Of a DNA stretch of 64,000 nt, positions 42,526 to 52,300 are shown piece by piece. The stretch is taken from the NCBI GenBank assembly GCA_964626565.1, contig CAZVFX010000025.1:4722-68721 (forward strand), in the 5' to 3' direction. Position 1 is the stretch's first letter; each line of letters starts with the position of its first letter. Source of the DNA: CAZVFX01 sp964626565. GTDB taxonomy: Bacteria; Myxococcota_A; UBA9042; CAIXZC01. The position numbers and the translations under genes are program-made. The notes under the pieces are model-generated. The model was not told the DNA's origin. It saw only the letters and a list, made by a program, of their open reading frames with translations, and searched no databases.

Positions 42526-44082
42526 TTACTTCCCCATGTTCTTGATGTCGTGCAACACCTTGGACTGGGCCTCGGCAAACGCTTCGGCCGGCTCGGAATC
42601 ACCGAATATGGTCTTGCGCAACGCATTGTCAGCAACGGACCAGACCGCCTGCATTTCGGGACGGGAACTCATGACCACCGTATTCCCGGCCTGCCGCTTG
42701 AACACCTCCAGAGCCGGATTCGCTTTGTCGGTTAGTTCCTTGTCCTCGTAGACTGCTACATTGGGAACAAGTTGCTGCCCCTGCACATAGCGCACCTCGG
42801 CAGACTCCCGGCTGGTGAGAAAGCGCATCACCTGAAATGCCAACTCCTTGTTCTTTGAACAATGAGACAGATAGATCCCCTCGGATCCGAGGAAGGGGCG
42901 GGCAGGTTTCCCCGGGGCCACATCGGGAAGGGGAGCAACGCCGTAGTTCACCCCTTCGTCGATCTCGCCCAAGAACCACGGGCCCTTGATGACGAATGCC
43001 GCCTTGGCCGAGTTAAACAGGAAGGTGGCCATGGCATCGTTGAGGTCGGGAAGGATCTTGTGCTCCGCAAACAGCGACTTAACCAACGCTACCGACTCCA
43101 CCATCTCCGCCGAGTCGAGGTCGGGCACACCCGCTTCGTCCAACAGAGTAGCGCCGAACCCGTTGGCCCAGGGGGCATGGTTGTACAGCAGCCCCGCGTC
43201 GTACACCAGACCGTACACCTTGTCCTCGCCCTCACCACCGGAAGCGGCGGCCGATTTTGCTGCGGTGATCAACTCGGCTACAGTGGTCGGAGCCTCGTCG
43301 ATCAAGTCCTTGTGATAGAACAGAGCGTGAGACTTGAACGCCATGGGCAAACCGTACATCGTGCCGCCGTAGGCCAGAGCCTTCACCGTGTCCGGCATGA
43401 ACCGCTCCAACGCCTCGAAACTGTCGTATTCGTCAACATAGGAATTCAGCGGCACCAGGATGTCACCCTTCAGCAACCAGTCGCCGATGTTGTTGTGCGC
43501 GTAGATAAACAGGTCGGGGCCCGTCCCCCGGGGGATTGTGACCACCAGCTTATCCCTCAAAGCCGAAAACGGCACCTCCTGGGCATCGATTTCGATCTTC
43601 GGAAATTTTTCACGCCACAGTGAAACAGCTTTTTCCAGGGCGTCTTTTTCGTTGCCCCGGTAGGCGTGCCAGAGCACAAGCCGCACCGGCTGTGGGGGTT
43701 CCTCTACAGTCAGCTTGAACTGCGCAGGGGCAACCTCCTTTGGGGGAACACCAACTTCCTTTGGGGGAACACCAACTTCCTTCGGGGGAACACCAACTTC
43801 CTCCGGAGAGACAACAGCTTCCTTCACTGGAGCGGGCCCTTCCGTCGCGGTCGGCGCACGGACAACCCCGGCTTCGATTTGCGTCGAGAGCAACTCGAGG
43901 CGCTCCTCAATCTTACCCAGGCGCGCCTCCATCGCGGTCAGTCGGTCCACCAACCCCGAACTCTTCACCTGCTCACCAAGTGAAGTCAGCGGCCTCGCTG
44001 CTTCCTCTTCATCACCGCCCTTGCAGGATGTCAGCCCCACGACAAGCAGAACCAGAGCCAAGAACCATGAAGTACGAATCAT
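42526..44082 (-). CDS. sugar ABC transporter solute-binding lipoprotein (MalE-like) with coiled-coil spacer
   Basis: 518 aa. Lipobox GLTSC (Cys ~20), a coiled-coil segment (MEARLGKIEERLELLSTQI; ~48-68), a Pro/Val/Glu spacer with the heptad VGVPPKE in tandem, then SBP_bac_1 from ~130: LVLWHAYRGNEKDALEKAV, RGTGPDLFIYAHNNIGDW, GLPMAFKSHALFYHKDLI, AAFVIKGPWFLGEID, SEGIYLSHCSKNKELAFQVMRFL. These are classic maltose-type binding protein signatures. The long spacer would hold the binding domain away from the membrane. Start overlaps the ATPase stop by 4 nt. Confidence 0.92.
   Translation of the reverse strand: MIRTSWFLALVLLVVGLTSCKGGDEEEAARPLTSLGEQVKSSGLVDRLTAMEARLGKIEERLELLSTQIEAGVVRAPTATEGPAPVKEAVVSPEEVGVPPKEVGVPPKEVGVPPKEVAPAQFKLTVEEPPQPVRLVLWHAYRGNEKDALEKAVSLWREKFPKIEIDAQEVPFSALRDKLVVTIPRGTGPDLFIYAHNNIGDWLLKGDILVPLNSYVDEYDSFEALERFMPDTVKALAYGGTMYGLPMAFKSHALFYHKDLIDEAPTTVAELITAAKSAAASGGEGEDKVYGLVYDAGLLYNHAPWANGFGATLLDEAGVPDLDSAEMVESVALVKSLFAEHKILPDLNDAMATFLFNSAKAAFVIKGPWFLGEIDEGVNYGVAPLPDVAPGKPARPFLGSEGIYLSHCSKNKELAFQVMRFLTSRESAEVRYVQGQQLVPNVAVYEDKELTDKANPALEVFKRQAGNTVVMSSRPEMQAVWSVADNALRKTIFGDSEPAEAFAEAQSKVLHDIKNMGK
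43733..43804 (-). repeat. 21-bp tandem repeat coding VGVPPKE
   Basis: Three to four near-identical 21-bp units in frame in the spacer of the binding protein. The unit count sets the spacer length. Confidence 0.8.
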
Positions 44083-45173
44083 GCGGTTTCCTCCAAGTCG
44101 GCGAGCAGGTTTTCGCCCGACTCGCCAAACAGGTGTGCACGGCCCATATCCACCGCAAACACGGCAGGCTTCCCTTCTTCGACAACATCATCCCCCTCCA
44201 GCCGGGCCGTGTACATGGTCCCGCCCAGAGTGAAGTAGACATATTTCTCGGACCCCAGGTGCTCAACCACGTCCACGTCTGCGGTCAGGTGGTTGTCCCC
44301 GGCGACGCCTGCCACTCTCAGGTGCTGAGGACGAATGCCAACGCTGATCTTCCCGCGATAGTCGCCAAGGTGAGCAATCTGGGCCGCAGTGGGAACAAAG
44401 GAGCAGATATCGCTGCGGATTCCTGAACCGTCGAACTGTCCTGCCAGGATGTTCATGGCGGGCGAGCCGATAAAAGTGGCGACAAACAGGTTGTTGGGCG
44501 AACCGTAGACTTCCAATGGGGTCCCAACCTGCTGGATCTCGCCGTTGTGCATGATCACGATACGGTCAGCCAGCGTCATCGCCTCCACCTGGTCGTGAGT
44601 CACGTAGATGATGGTAGTCTGGAGCCGGTTGTGCAGCCGGCTGATTTCCACCCTCATCTGGACCCGCAGTTTCGCATCCAGGTTGGATAACGGCTCATCG
44701 AACAGGAACACCTTTGGATCCCGGACGATGGCCCTTCCCATCGCGACCCGCTGCCGCTGACCGCCCGACAGCGCCTTGGGCTTGCGCTCCAGAAGCTGGT
44801 CGATCTCCAGCACCCTCGCCGCCTCTTCCACCTGGGCCTTGATCTGGTCCTTGGGCACCTTTCGGAGCCGCAGCCCGAACGCCATGTTGTCGAAGACCGT
44901 CCAATGTGGGTACAACGCGTAGTTCTGAAACACCATCGCGATGTCCCGATCCTTGGGCGGTACGTCGTTCACCAGCTTGTCTCCGATGGAGATCTCCCCG
45001 TCGGAGATTTCCTCCAACCCGGCCACCATTCTCAGTGTCGTCGACTTGCCGCATCCCGACGGACCAACCAGGACAATAAACTCCTGGTCGCGAATGTCGA
45101 GATTGAAGTCCTTCACCGCTTCGAAGCCGTTGGGATAGCGCTTCCACAGATTCTTCAGCAATACCCGGGCCAT
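44079..45173 (-). CDS. sugar ABC transporter ATPase, MalK/UgpC-like
   Basis: 364 aa. Walker A GPSGCGKST, Q-loop VFQNYALYPH, signature LSGGQRQRVAMGRA, Walker B VFLFDEPLSNLDA, H-loop VTHDQ, and a C-terminal TOBE/regulatory domain with VGIRPQHL. This is the CUT1 ATPase shared by maltose, glycerol-phosphate and multi-sugar importers. First gene of the importer operon (ATPase, binding protein, MalF-like, MalG-like), with a strong promoter just upstream. Confidence 0.95.
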   Translation of the reverse strand: MARVLLKNLWKRYPNGFEAVKDFNLDIRDQEFIVLVGPSGCGKSTTLRMVAGLEEISDGEISIGDKLVNDVPPKDRDIAMVFQNYALYPHWTVFDNMAFGLRLRKVPKDQIKAQVEEAARVLEIDQLLERKPKALSGGQRQRVAMGRAIVRDPKVFLFDEPLSNLDAKLRVQMRVEISRLHNRLQTTIIYVTHDQVEAMTLADRIVIMHNGEIQQVGTPLEVYGSPNNLFVATFIGSPAMNILAGQFDGSGIRSDICSFVPTAAQIAHLGDYRGKISVGIRPQHLRVAGVAGDNHLTADVDVVEHLGSEKYVYFTLGGTMYTARLEGDDVVEEGKPAVFAVDMGRAHLFGESGENLLADLEETA

Positions 45174-45210
45174 GAGTACCCCGCGTTCATGGGCAGTTTA
45201 TAACCCGACG

Positions 45211-45238
45211 AGTATACAGAACCGGCAACTTCCGTCAA
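45211..45238 (-). promoter_or_regulatory. promoter of the sugar ABC importer operon
   Basis: On the minus strand TTGACG (45233-45238), 16-nt spacer, TATACT (45211-45216), about 38 nt before the ATPase ATG. Near consensus. Confidence 0.6.
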
Positions 45239-45286
45239 CCGCAGATCCGGGAGGGTTCCGGGAGAAGCCGTACAGGGGGCTGCAGA

Positions 45287-46426
45287 CTATTCGGAATCCG
45301 GAAGATCTCCGCAATACACAGGTTCACAATCACCGCCCCAGACGTTGGTCTTGGGCAGAAACACCTCCCTAAGCCCCACGTACTCTTCACCCTTGGTCGT
45401 AGCGCTTCTGAACATCTGCCGCTTCAGGGAACCGTGAGTGCCCAGGTCGACCACGTGCTCGAAAATGACGCCTTCCGGACCGTAGGCGGGGCACACCACC
45501 CCTTCGGGATTGTCGGGATTGAAGGCGCCGGGGTCGAATTTCCAGTCCGGTTCGCACTCTCCGATACACGGATTATCAGCCGAGGAGTAGTCCCTGTTGC
45601 GGTCGAAGGTGAAAGCCTTGGAGCCTAGGCTGGAAAGCAGGTCGGATGCCTTCTGCAACACGCTGCTTCCCTCCTGGCTCAAGGTTCTGGTGGTAAACGA
45701 AGTAAACGATTTACCTTCGTCAGGATTGGAGAGCGAGCAGTAGTCGTATTTGTAAAACGCCCCCCGGTAGTTGACCCCCAGAACATGGCCTTGCTCCACT
45801 TCACCCATGAACGTTGATTGATCGATGGGATAGACCACTCCATCTATCTTGATGAAAGTATTGTCCGCGTTGGTGACACCCGGTTGCGGCGACAGCAAAG
45901 CTGGGCGATACCCCATGCCCAGATTCAGGAATCCTATCTGCCACTCATCCATCGCCGCGGCCGTGACCGTCAGACTGATCTCCACCGGCACAAGGTCGCC
46001 CGTGGAGGCTGCCTCCATGAATCCGTCAAAATGCAGCGACCACGGCACTGCCCCCCGCTCATCGGGAAGACTGGTAATGGAGAAACCGGTCTGCTCGTAG
46101 GCGACGTAAGAATAGCCCTCGTCACCCCACTTGAAACCGATACTGGCCCAGTTCCGGGCATCGGGCCAGGGGAAGTCGTCGGTATGCCAGCCAGCGAACA
46201 GTGCGAAATCCACCGTCACGTCGCCCGCAGTGGCCCGGCCGCTTGCCCCCATGTTGGTATAATCCGACTCGAACATGGTGCCGAACGCAACCAGATCGGC
46301 CTTGCCCGGATCCTTCCAGAAGCTCTCCAGGTCCTCTTGCTGCTCTTTCGAGTCCTTCGCTTCTTCCGCCCCACACCCAACCACCATCAGCGCGGCGCAA
46401 CAACCGAGAATCAGCAGTCGTCTCAT
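45287..46426 (-). CDS. lipoprotein of unknown function
   Basis: 379 aa from ATG 46426 (GAGGAG 2 nt before; an upstream frame adds 27 residues with no signal). Lipobox VVGC (Cys ~18). The rest is a beta-rich, Trp/Tyr/Gly-containing globular region (~50-330; DVTVDFALFAGWHTDDFPW, GFKWGDEGYSYVAYEQTG, GFLNLGMGYRPALLSPQPG) and a Cys-containing end (CIGECEPDW, CEPVYCGDL). No family recognised. It lies 37 nt downstream of the flavoprotein gene and upstream of the ABC operon promoter. Confidence 0.7.
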   Translation of the reverse strand: MRRLLILGCCAALMVVGCGAEEAKDSKEQQEDLESFWKDPGKADLVAFGTMFESDYTNMGASGRATAGDVTVDFALFAGWHTDDFPWPDARNWASIGFKWGDEGYSYVAYEQTGFSITSLPDERGAVPWSLHFDGFMEAASTGDLVPVEISLTVTAAAMDEWQIGFLNLGMGYRPALLSPQPGVTNADNTFIKIDGVVYPIDQSTFMGEVEQGHVLGVNYRGAFYKYDYCSLSNPDEGKSFTSFTTRTLSQEGSSVLQKASDLLSSLGSKAFTFDRNRDYSSADNPCIGECEPDWKFDPGAFNPDNPEGVVCPAYGPEGVIFEHVVDLGTHGSLKRQMFRSATTKGEEYVGLREVFLPKTNVWGGDCEPVYCGDLPDSE

Positions 46427-46463
46427 CGCTCCTCTCCCTTCCCTTGCTCTTGAAAATGCTCCC

Positions 46464-47993
46464 CTACTCGAAATCAAACCCTGACCTGTCCAGCCGGGGC
46501 AGGACATGGTCCAAGGCCGGAATATGTTTCTGCAGCTCCGTCAGCACCCAATCGGTACCGAAAACCGGGGCCTCCTTCAAAATCGTTTTCAGTTCCTCCA
46601 GCGGAAAGACCTTGGCCAGTTCAAGCGGTGGAATCCGATGGAGAACAGCCATCACCACGCGCATCGCGTTCATGTGAGGAATAGACAGCGTGAAAAGCTG
46701 CTCGCAAAGGAGGAACGGCACCTGGTTCTTGCCGTCTCCCCAAATGCGAATGAACTCGTCCAGCAGATGGGCCGGGGCGTGGGACAGGAACCGGGCCGCA
46801 ACTTTGTCCAGCAGAACCTGGTTCACATCGTGAATCCCCAGGTTGACCAGCCCCGCCAGCGACTTCTTGGACAGCGGATCCCCGCCGCAACGTCCCGATT
46901 CACCCCGAAGCGCACCGGCTACCTTCTCTGCATAGCTCTTGAAGTTGCGCATGATGAAAGCCATGCCCCAGCCACACGGGGTGCTCCAGCAGCCTGCGTC
47001 CCCGATAAACGCGACGTGGTCCTCCGCAACCTTCTGGTTCAGCCCTCCCGAAGGATACCAGCCCCACTTCGACTCCGTGATCCTGGTGTCGTGAAACGGT
47101 GCGGTGGCCTTTTCCTTCCGGAGGATATGGTTGAACTCGGCCCGCATCACTTCAACGGGAACCTTGCTACTACGCAGGTAGAGAATCAACGGAAAAGAAA
47201 CCGGCGGCAAGCGAGTGCCGTCGGGGGCAACACGCTCGTCTTTCAAAACCTCGTACTCGAACACCGGCCGGCCCGCAGAGAGTGACTCCTCCGCATCGGG
47301 GTTGGTGTCACGATAGGTACCCCACAGCAGGTAGTCACCCAGTTTCAGGTCATCCGTCAAACCACCCGGATGCTCAACCAGAGCGCCGAACACGGACCAC
47401 CAGTACAAGCTTTCATCGCTAAGTTCGTATTTGTGCCGCACCATCGAATCATGGCCGGAAGCATCGATGAGCAGTTTGGCGTCGTAGGTTCCCTTGGAGG
47501 TAGCCACGACCACCCGTTTGCCGGTCGTTCCGGTGCTGTCCGCCGAGAACTTGTACTCCATCAAGTCGTGGTCGAAGTAAGTGCAGTTGAGAAGTACCCG
47601 GGAACCGGACTGCTTCCCGTTGGTCATAATGCGATCACCCCAGAACCGCAGCAACGCATGCTCCTCGAGGTAAGGATAGCCCCCCTCGAGTTCGCCGTCC
47701 CATTTCCCCTCGGGCCCGGTGTAGGTCTGGGTCAGGAAACGAAAGACACCGTTGGGAACATCGGTATCTTCTCTATCCCGGTAGACGATCCCCTTATCGA
47801 AGTCGAGCAACTCAGCGGCATCGCCCTCTTCAATCGCGAACCGGGGCACAAACCAACTCTTCGTGCAGTGCTCAATCTTCTTCTTGGAATCGACAATGAG
47901 CACCTTGAAATCCCGGGACAACTCGGAACCCACCGAGAGGCCCGCGGGACCGGCACCGATGATGATGACATCAAATGATTCGCGCACACCCAT
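46464..47993 (-). CDS. FAD-dependent oxidoreductase, lycopene cyclase/geranylgeranyl reductase-like
   Basis: 509 aa from ATG 47993 (GAGG upstream). N-terminal dinucleotide motif DVIIIGAGPAGLSVGSELS, a conserved KLLIDASGHDS in the middle, and the second FAD motif AFIGDAGCWSTPCGWGMAFIMRNFKSY split as FIGDAGCWSTP and FIMRNFK, which is the pattern of lycopene beta/epsilon cyclases and GG reductases (GDAGGxTxPxxGxGF). Likely acts on a terpenoid or other hydrophobic substrate at the membrane; the exact reaction is unknown, and no other carotenoid gene is in the window. MFS gene lies just upstream. Confidence 0.78.
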   Translation of the reverse strand: MGVRESFDVIIIGAGPAGLSVGSELSRDFKVLIVDSKKKIEHCTKSWFVPRFAIEEGDAAELLDFDKGIVYRDREDTDVPNGVFRFLTQTYTGPEGKWDGELEGGYPYLEEHALLRFWGDRIMTNGKQSGSRVLLNCTYFDHDLMEYKFSADSTGTTGKRVVVATSKGTYDAKLLIDASGHDSMVRHKYELSDESLYWWSVFGALVEHPGGLTDDLKLGDYLLWGTYRDTNPDAEESLSAGRPVFEYEVLKDERVAPDGTRLPPVSFPLILYLRSSKVPVEVMRAEFNHILRKEKATAPFHDTRITESKWGWYPSGGLNQKVAEDHVAFIGDAGCWSTPCGWGMAFIMRNFKSYAEKVAGALRGESGRCGGDPLSKKSLAGLVNLGIHDVNQVLLDKVAARFLSHAPAHLLDEFIRIWGDGKNQVPFLLCEQLFTLSIPHMNAMRVVMAVLHRIPPLELAKVFPLEELKTILKEAPVFGTDWVLTELQKHIPALDHVLPRLDRSGFDFE

Positions 47994-48060
47994 GTCCTCT
48001 CCCTCCGGTTCGCTTTGAAACCACTGACCGCCTGATTCTGGCCTCCAAAGGCCACCGAAG

Positions 48061-49230
48061 TCAAGAACGAGATGGAGGCCGGTTGGGCACAAACATGGCG
48101 AAGGGGAGACCAAGGAAACCCAGGAACGCGCAAACCGTGAACGTCGGGCGCATGCCCCAGGCGTCGCTCATGAATCCGACTGCAAGGATGAGAAGGCCCC
48201 GCACAGTGAAGCTGAACGCCATGTACAAACCGTTGCCCGTACTGCGGTTTTCTCCTGCATTTTCCAGCATGACAGCCATGAGCACCGGACCGCTGGACAG
48301 CAACGAAAAACCCAGGGCCAGGAGGGAAACGACCAGCAGTGGTCCTTCGAACGTCAGCATCCCCAGCATAGCTGCCGGTGCGATCACGGCCACGGCCACC
48401 AGCACGGGCCGGCGCCCGAAACGGTCGCTCAACGTACCGGAGGCCAGTGCGCCGGCAACCCCGGCCAGCTCCACCACCGCCAACGAACCGCCCGCCAGCC
48501 ACAGGGTGTGCCCCTCCTGGTACAGGAAGGTAGGCAGAAAAATGGTTGCGGCGCCAACCATGAAAGCGCGACAGAGCAACATGCCTGCGACGTAGGGTAT
48601 CACCTTCTTCATGTCGCGAATAACCGTCAGCAACGGGGCCGGCCTCACAGCCCCGGGCGTCCTCTCTGCCCGGGGCAGCCGCCACCAGAGGACGGCAGAC
48701 GCGGCCACCCCGACAGGAATCAGTTGCCAGAGCCCCTCCATGGACAAGGTGGACGCAGCCCACACCGCGATAACCGGCCCCACGGTACGCGCCAACTCTC
48801 CGCCCATCATAAAAATGCCCGTTCCCCGGCCCACAGACCGGCCCGCGACCAGGGACACCATGACCGGTCCTGCCAGGTGCATCGCGGCAACACTGACCCC
48901 CGCCAGCGACAGCACCACCGCCAGAGCGGCGTAGGTCGGAGCAACTCCGATGAGACACATGCACACGGCGGTCACTGCAGGACTGACGGCCAGCAACGCG
49001 CGATTGAGCTGCTTGCGGTCGACAAATGCGCCCACCAGCGGATTGAGCAGCAGCGGCGCCTGCATGAAAACTGACAACGAGCCGGCCTGAGCCAGTGAAA
49101 GACTGAGCTTTTTGATAAGCAACGGCAGCAGCGGGGCCAGAAAGCTGGTGTAAACGTCGTGGACGAAATGAGCGGAAGCGACCGCCACCACCCTGCCCGT
49201 CTGGAATCTCTCTACCGGCTGCTCGGCCAT
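48061..49230 (-). CDS. MFS transporter, FsmR/fosmidomycin-resistance type
   Basis: 389 aa, 12 helices. ATG 49230 has GGGGAG 8 nt upstream; a GTG at 49281 would add 17 non-helical residues. Helix 1 opens VVAVASAHFVHDVYTSFLAPLLPLL, the AHFxxDxxxxxxxPLLPLL mark of the family; the middle loop shows GTLSDRFGRRPVLV. Families of this type export drugs or metabolites. 67 nt upstream of the flavoprotein gene; it may export or import that enzyme's substrate (inference). Confidence 0.85.
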   Translation of the reverse strand: MAEQPVERFQTGRVVAVASAHFVHDVYTSFLAPLLPLLIKKLSLSLAQAGSLSVFMQAPLLLNPLVGAFVDRKQLNRALLAVSPAVTAVCMCLIGVAPTYAALAVVLSLAGVSVAAMHLAGPVMVSLVAGRSVGRGTGIFMMGGELARTVGPVIAVWAASTLSMEGLWQLIPVGVAASAVLWWRLPRAERTPGAVRPAPLLTVIRDMKKVIPYVAGMLLCRAFMVGAATIFLPTFLYQEGHTLWLAGGSLAVVELAGVAGALASGTLSDRFGRRPVLVAVAVIAPAAMLGMLTFEGPLLVVSLLALGFSLLSSGPVLMAVMLENAGENRSTGNGLYMAFSFTVRGLLILAVGFMSDAWGMRPTFTVCAFLGFLGLPFAMFVPNRPPSRS

Positions 49231-49334
49231 CGGCGCGCTCCCCGTGCTGCTATGCCGTTCGACAATAGCGTTCCAGGGCACGCCAGCGCAACAGATTTGG
49301 TCACAGAGGAAAAGGGTTCTGTTTTCGTCGCCGG

Positions 49335-52300
49335 TTACTCGATAGTGCCGGTAGTCACCGCGCTAAGTTGGCCGGCCGGATCGAACTCGAGACTGATCGA
49401 CCATCCGGATGAATCGGCTGCCGACGTTACCCGGCCGAGGCTGTCCCGCGCGTAGGAGGTTGTGCCGTCGTCGGGATGGACCATGCCGGCCAGGCGCCCA
49501 CCGGAATCCCATACATACTCCGTGGTGAATCCTGACGGATCGGTGACCGCATCCACGGTGCCGTCGGCCGCGATCTCGAACTCGAAGGTCCCTTCCGCAC
49601 TGGCAATCGATTCGATTCTACCCGTCGCGTGGTAGGTGAACTCCATCCAACTGCCGTCCGACCGCTCCACAAGAACGGGCCGCCCCGTACCGTCGTAGCT
49701 GCGGTATTCGGTGTACCCCGTGGGATAGACCACCTCAGTCGGGTCTCCCCTCTCGTTGCGCTCAATTCCCACGCCGACGCCGGCCGAATCCAGCACCGAA
49801 GAAACCTGGCCGTTGGCGTCGTAGGAATACTCTGTGTAGGAATCGTTGATAGAAGCCGAGACCAACTGTCCGTCCTCGATATTGAGGGTCGCCTTGTGGT
49901 ACACCTTGTCTACCCGCCCGGCGGAATCCCGCAGAATGTAGACGTCCGGCAGTTCGCTCCGGCGAACGCCGATCAGTTGCCCGGAATTGCTGTAGTAGAA
50001 CCTTGCGATGTTGCCACCGGGCAGTTCCAGTCCCGCCAGACGACCGGCGACATCGTATTCCAAGGCAGTTACCCGGCCTAGCGGGTCGACGGCAGCGGTA
50101 GGTCCCGACGCTCCTTCGAGGTACTCGTAGGTCGTCTCTCTTCCCAGGGGGTCAACAACCTTTGTCAGGTTGAGCTCTCCGTCGTAAGACAGCAGCACCT
50201 GGGCTCCGGTTGGGTCCACAATGGTGAGTTCGCTGCCCCCCGCAGCGTACTCGATGGTAAGCGACTCCCCGCCGGCAAGCCCCATTGAAATGGGCCTCCC
50301 CAGGAAGTCGTACTCGTTGGCGGCCGTCTTGTCGTTTGCGAGGCCTGCCACCAAAACCGGCACATGACCGGCATCGCTGGTAATGCTCACCGGCTGAATT
50401 CCCGGTTTCTGGATGGTGCTCAGGTTTCCCGCCCCGTCGTACAGGTACGTAGCTTCCGACTCATCTGTGGTGGCCGCGGACTCGACCCGGTCGGCATCAT
50501 CATACGCCAGGGTGATGGTGTGACCGCAGGTGTGCTCCATGGAGACAAGACGGGCGCCATCGTCGTGGACGTAGGTCGTCCTGTTTCCGGATCGGTCCTC
50601 CTCGTAAGAAAGCAGAAGCTCCGGGTCGAAGGCCACGAGCCCGCCGCCATCCAACTCCATGGACCAGGTGTCGTCCTCATCGAGGTACAAAGTACCGTCT
50701 GCCTTGTGCGCAGGCCAATACACCAGCCTGTTGCCTTGCTGCCCTCCCAGGCTGAACGAAATATCGCTGTTGTCTCGACGATTGAGCCACGACAGCTTGG
50801 TCGGAATCTTGCGGCCCGCAGGTAATCCGGTCCAACCGATCGTCTTGTTCTGGCCGGTCTGCCGCAACGCATGGGGCCTCGCCTCCCAACAGTAGCCGAA
50901 CATGGAGGGAAGGGCGTCGAAGGGAGCACAGAAACGCGCCAGCTCCAAAGGAACGGAACCCGGCACCCGCACACCGACGTCGCGGTGAGCAAGGTAGTCG
51001 TAGCCGGCCCTGGCCTCGGGTGCAGTGGCAATCGCCGCCGCGGTCAACTCCCCACCCTCCGGATTCTCGAAAGTCCAACCCTGGGTCTCGTCCGCGGGCC
51101 GGGCCTGGAGCGCGGCGCCAGCCGTTTCCGCCGCGACCGCGCCGTTCTCTTCGTCGTAGGTGTTCTCCACCCCCATGTCGACACCGCCCGTGATGGTGAC
51201 GGTCAAAGTACCATCGGGGGTCGTGCCCGAAACCTCGTGGGTCGGAGTGTGATATGGAGTTTCGTACCCGGGCACAACGTACCTGGCAATCCAATCGGAA
51301 TCGATGGGAACCTCTTCGTCCCGGATCCATTGCAGTACCGAAACGATCTTCATAACCCGCCGCATCTCTTCCAGCACCGGCGCCTCTTCCGCAAACAGGT
51401 CGAAATTGTCGGTAAAATGGGCGGCAAAGGCCTCCCCGTTGACGTTCTCGGTTACTTCACCCAACAACTTGCTCTCGGTTAGCACCTTCATGGACGCCTT
51501 AGAAAACAACATCACCTGCTCAGCGTCCGGCGAGGGCGTCAATTCCACCTCATCGGGAACGAACCACATGCGGTTCTGGACCTCCTCCTCTCCCGACGGA
51601 TTGTCCAGCCCCCGTTGCAGCATGGACTTGTATCCCGGGACCGAGCTGTCCACCGGCTCGTGGGAAATGTTGTCCTCGCCCATCGAGTAGACCTTGAGCA
51701 ACCGATCCGCTTCGAAGAACACCCACCCGACGAATGTGTTGTCCACGCCTCCGAAGTACTTTACTCCCTGCTCATCTTCGAACCCGGGAGGAGGTGGGAC
51801 GTTGCCCATGGTAACGCCGGGGTCCTCCGAACTGTGGAGGAAGACAGCCCTGTACGAAGTAACGAAGTCGTCCAGGTCCATGGGCGGCAGACTCGCGTGG
51901 TCGGCAGGGCCGTAAAGAACAAGCTGGCCGGTGACCGAGTCGTAGGCCGCACCTTCGATGTCGGCCAAGCCGCTGATCACGTCCGCCGCCTTGTTCAAGG
52001 CGACCCCGCCCTTGGGCCCGTTCTTGGGCGTGAAGTTGTACGTCGGCCCGTCGCCGGTAGCCTTGTCGATAGTGGTGGCGGTGACCACGTGTCCCTTTAC
52101 AACACCGCTGGCCGAGCCGGCAATATCGAGCCACACCTCCGGCGAAGCAGAGAACTGCTTTTCGAAGCTCTTGGTCACGGGAAACAATGTGAGTTTCTTC
52201 TGGTGGGTGGCCGGAACATTCGAGATCGGGACATCCTTGAGAAAAGGCGCCGCATCCTCCGGGCTGAGTTTCAGCTTGATCGGCTTCCAATCCCCCCACC

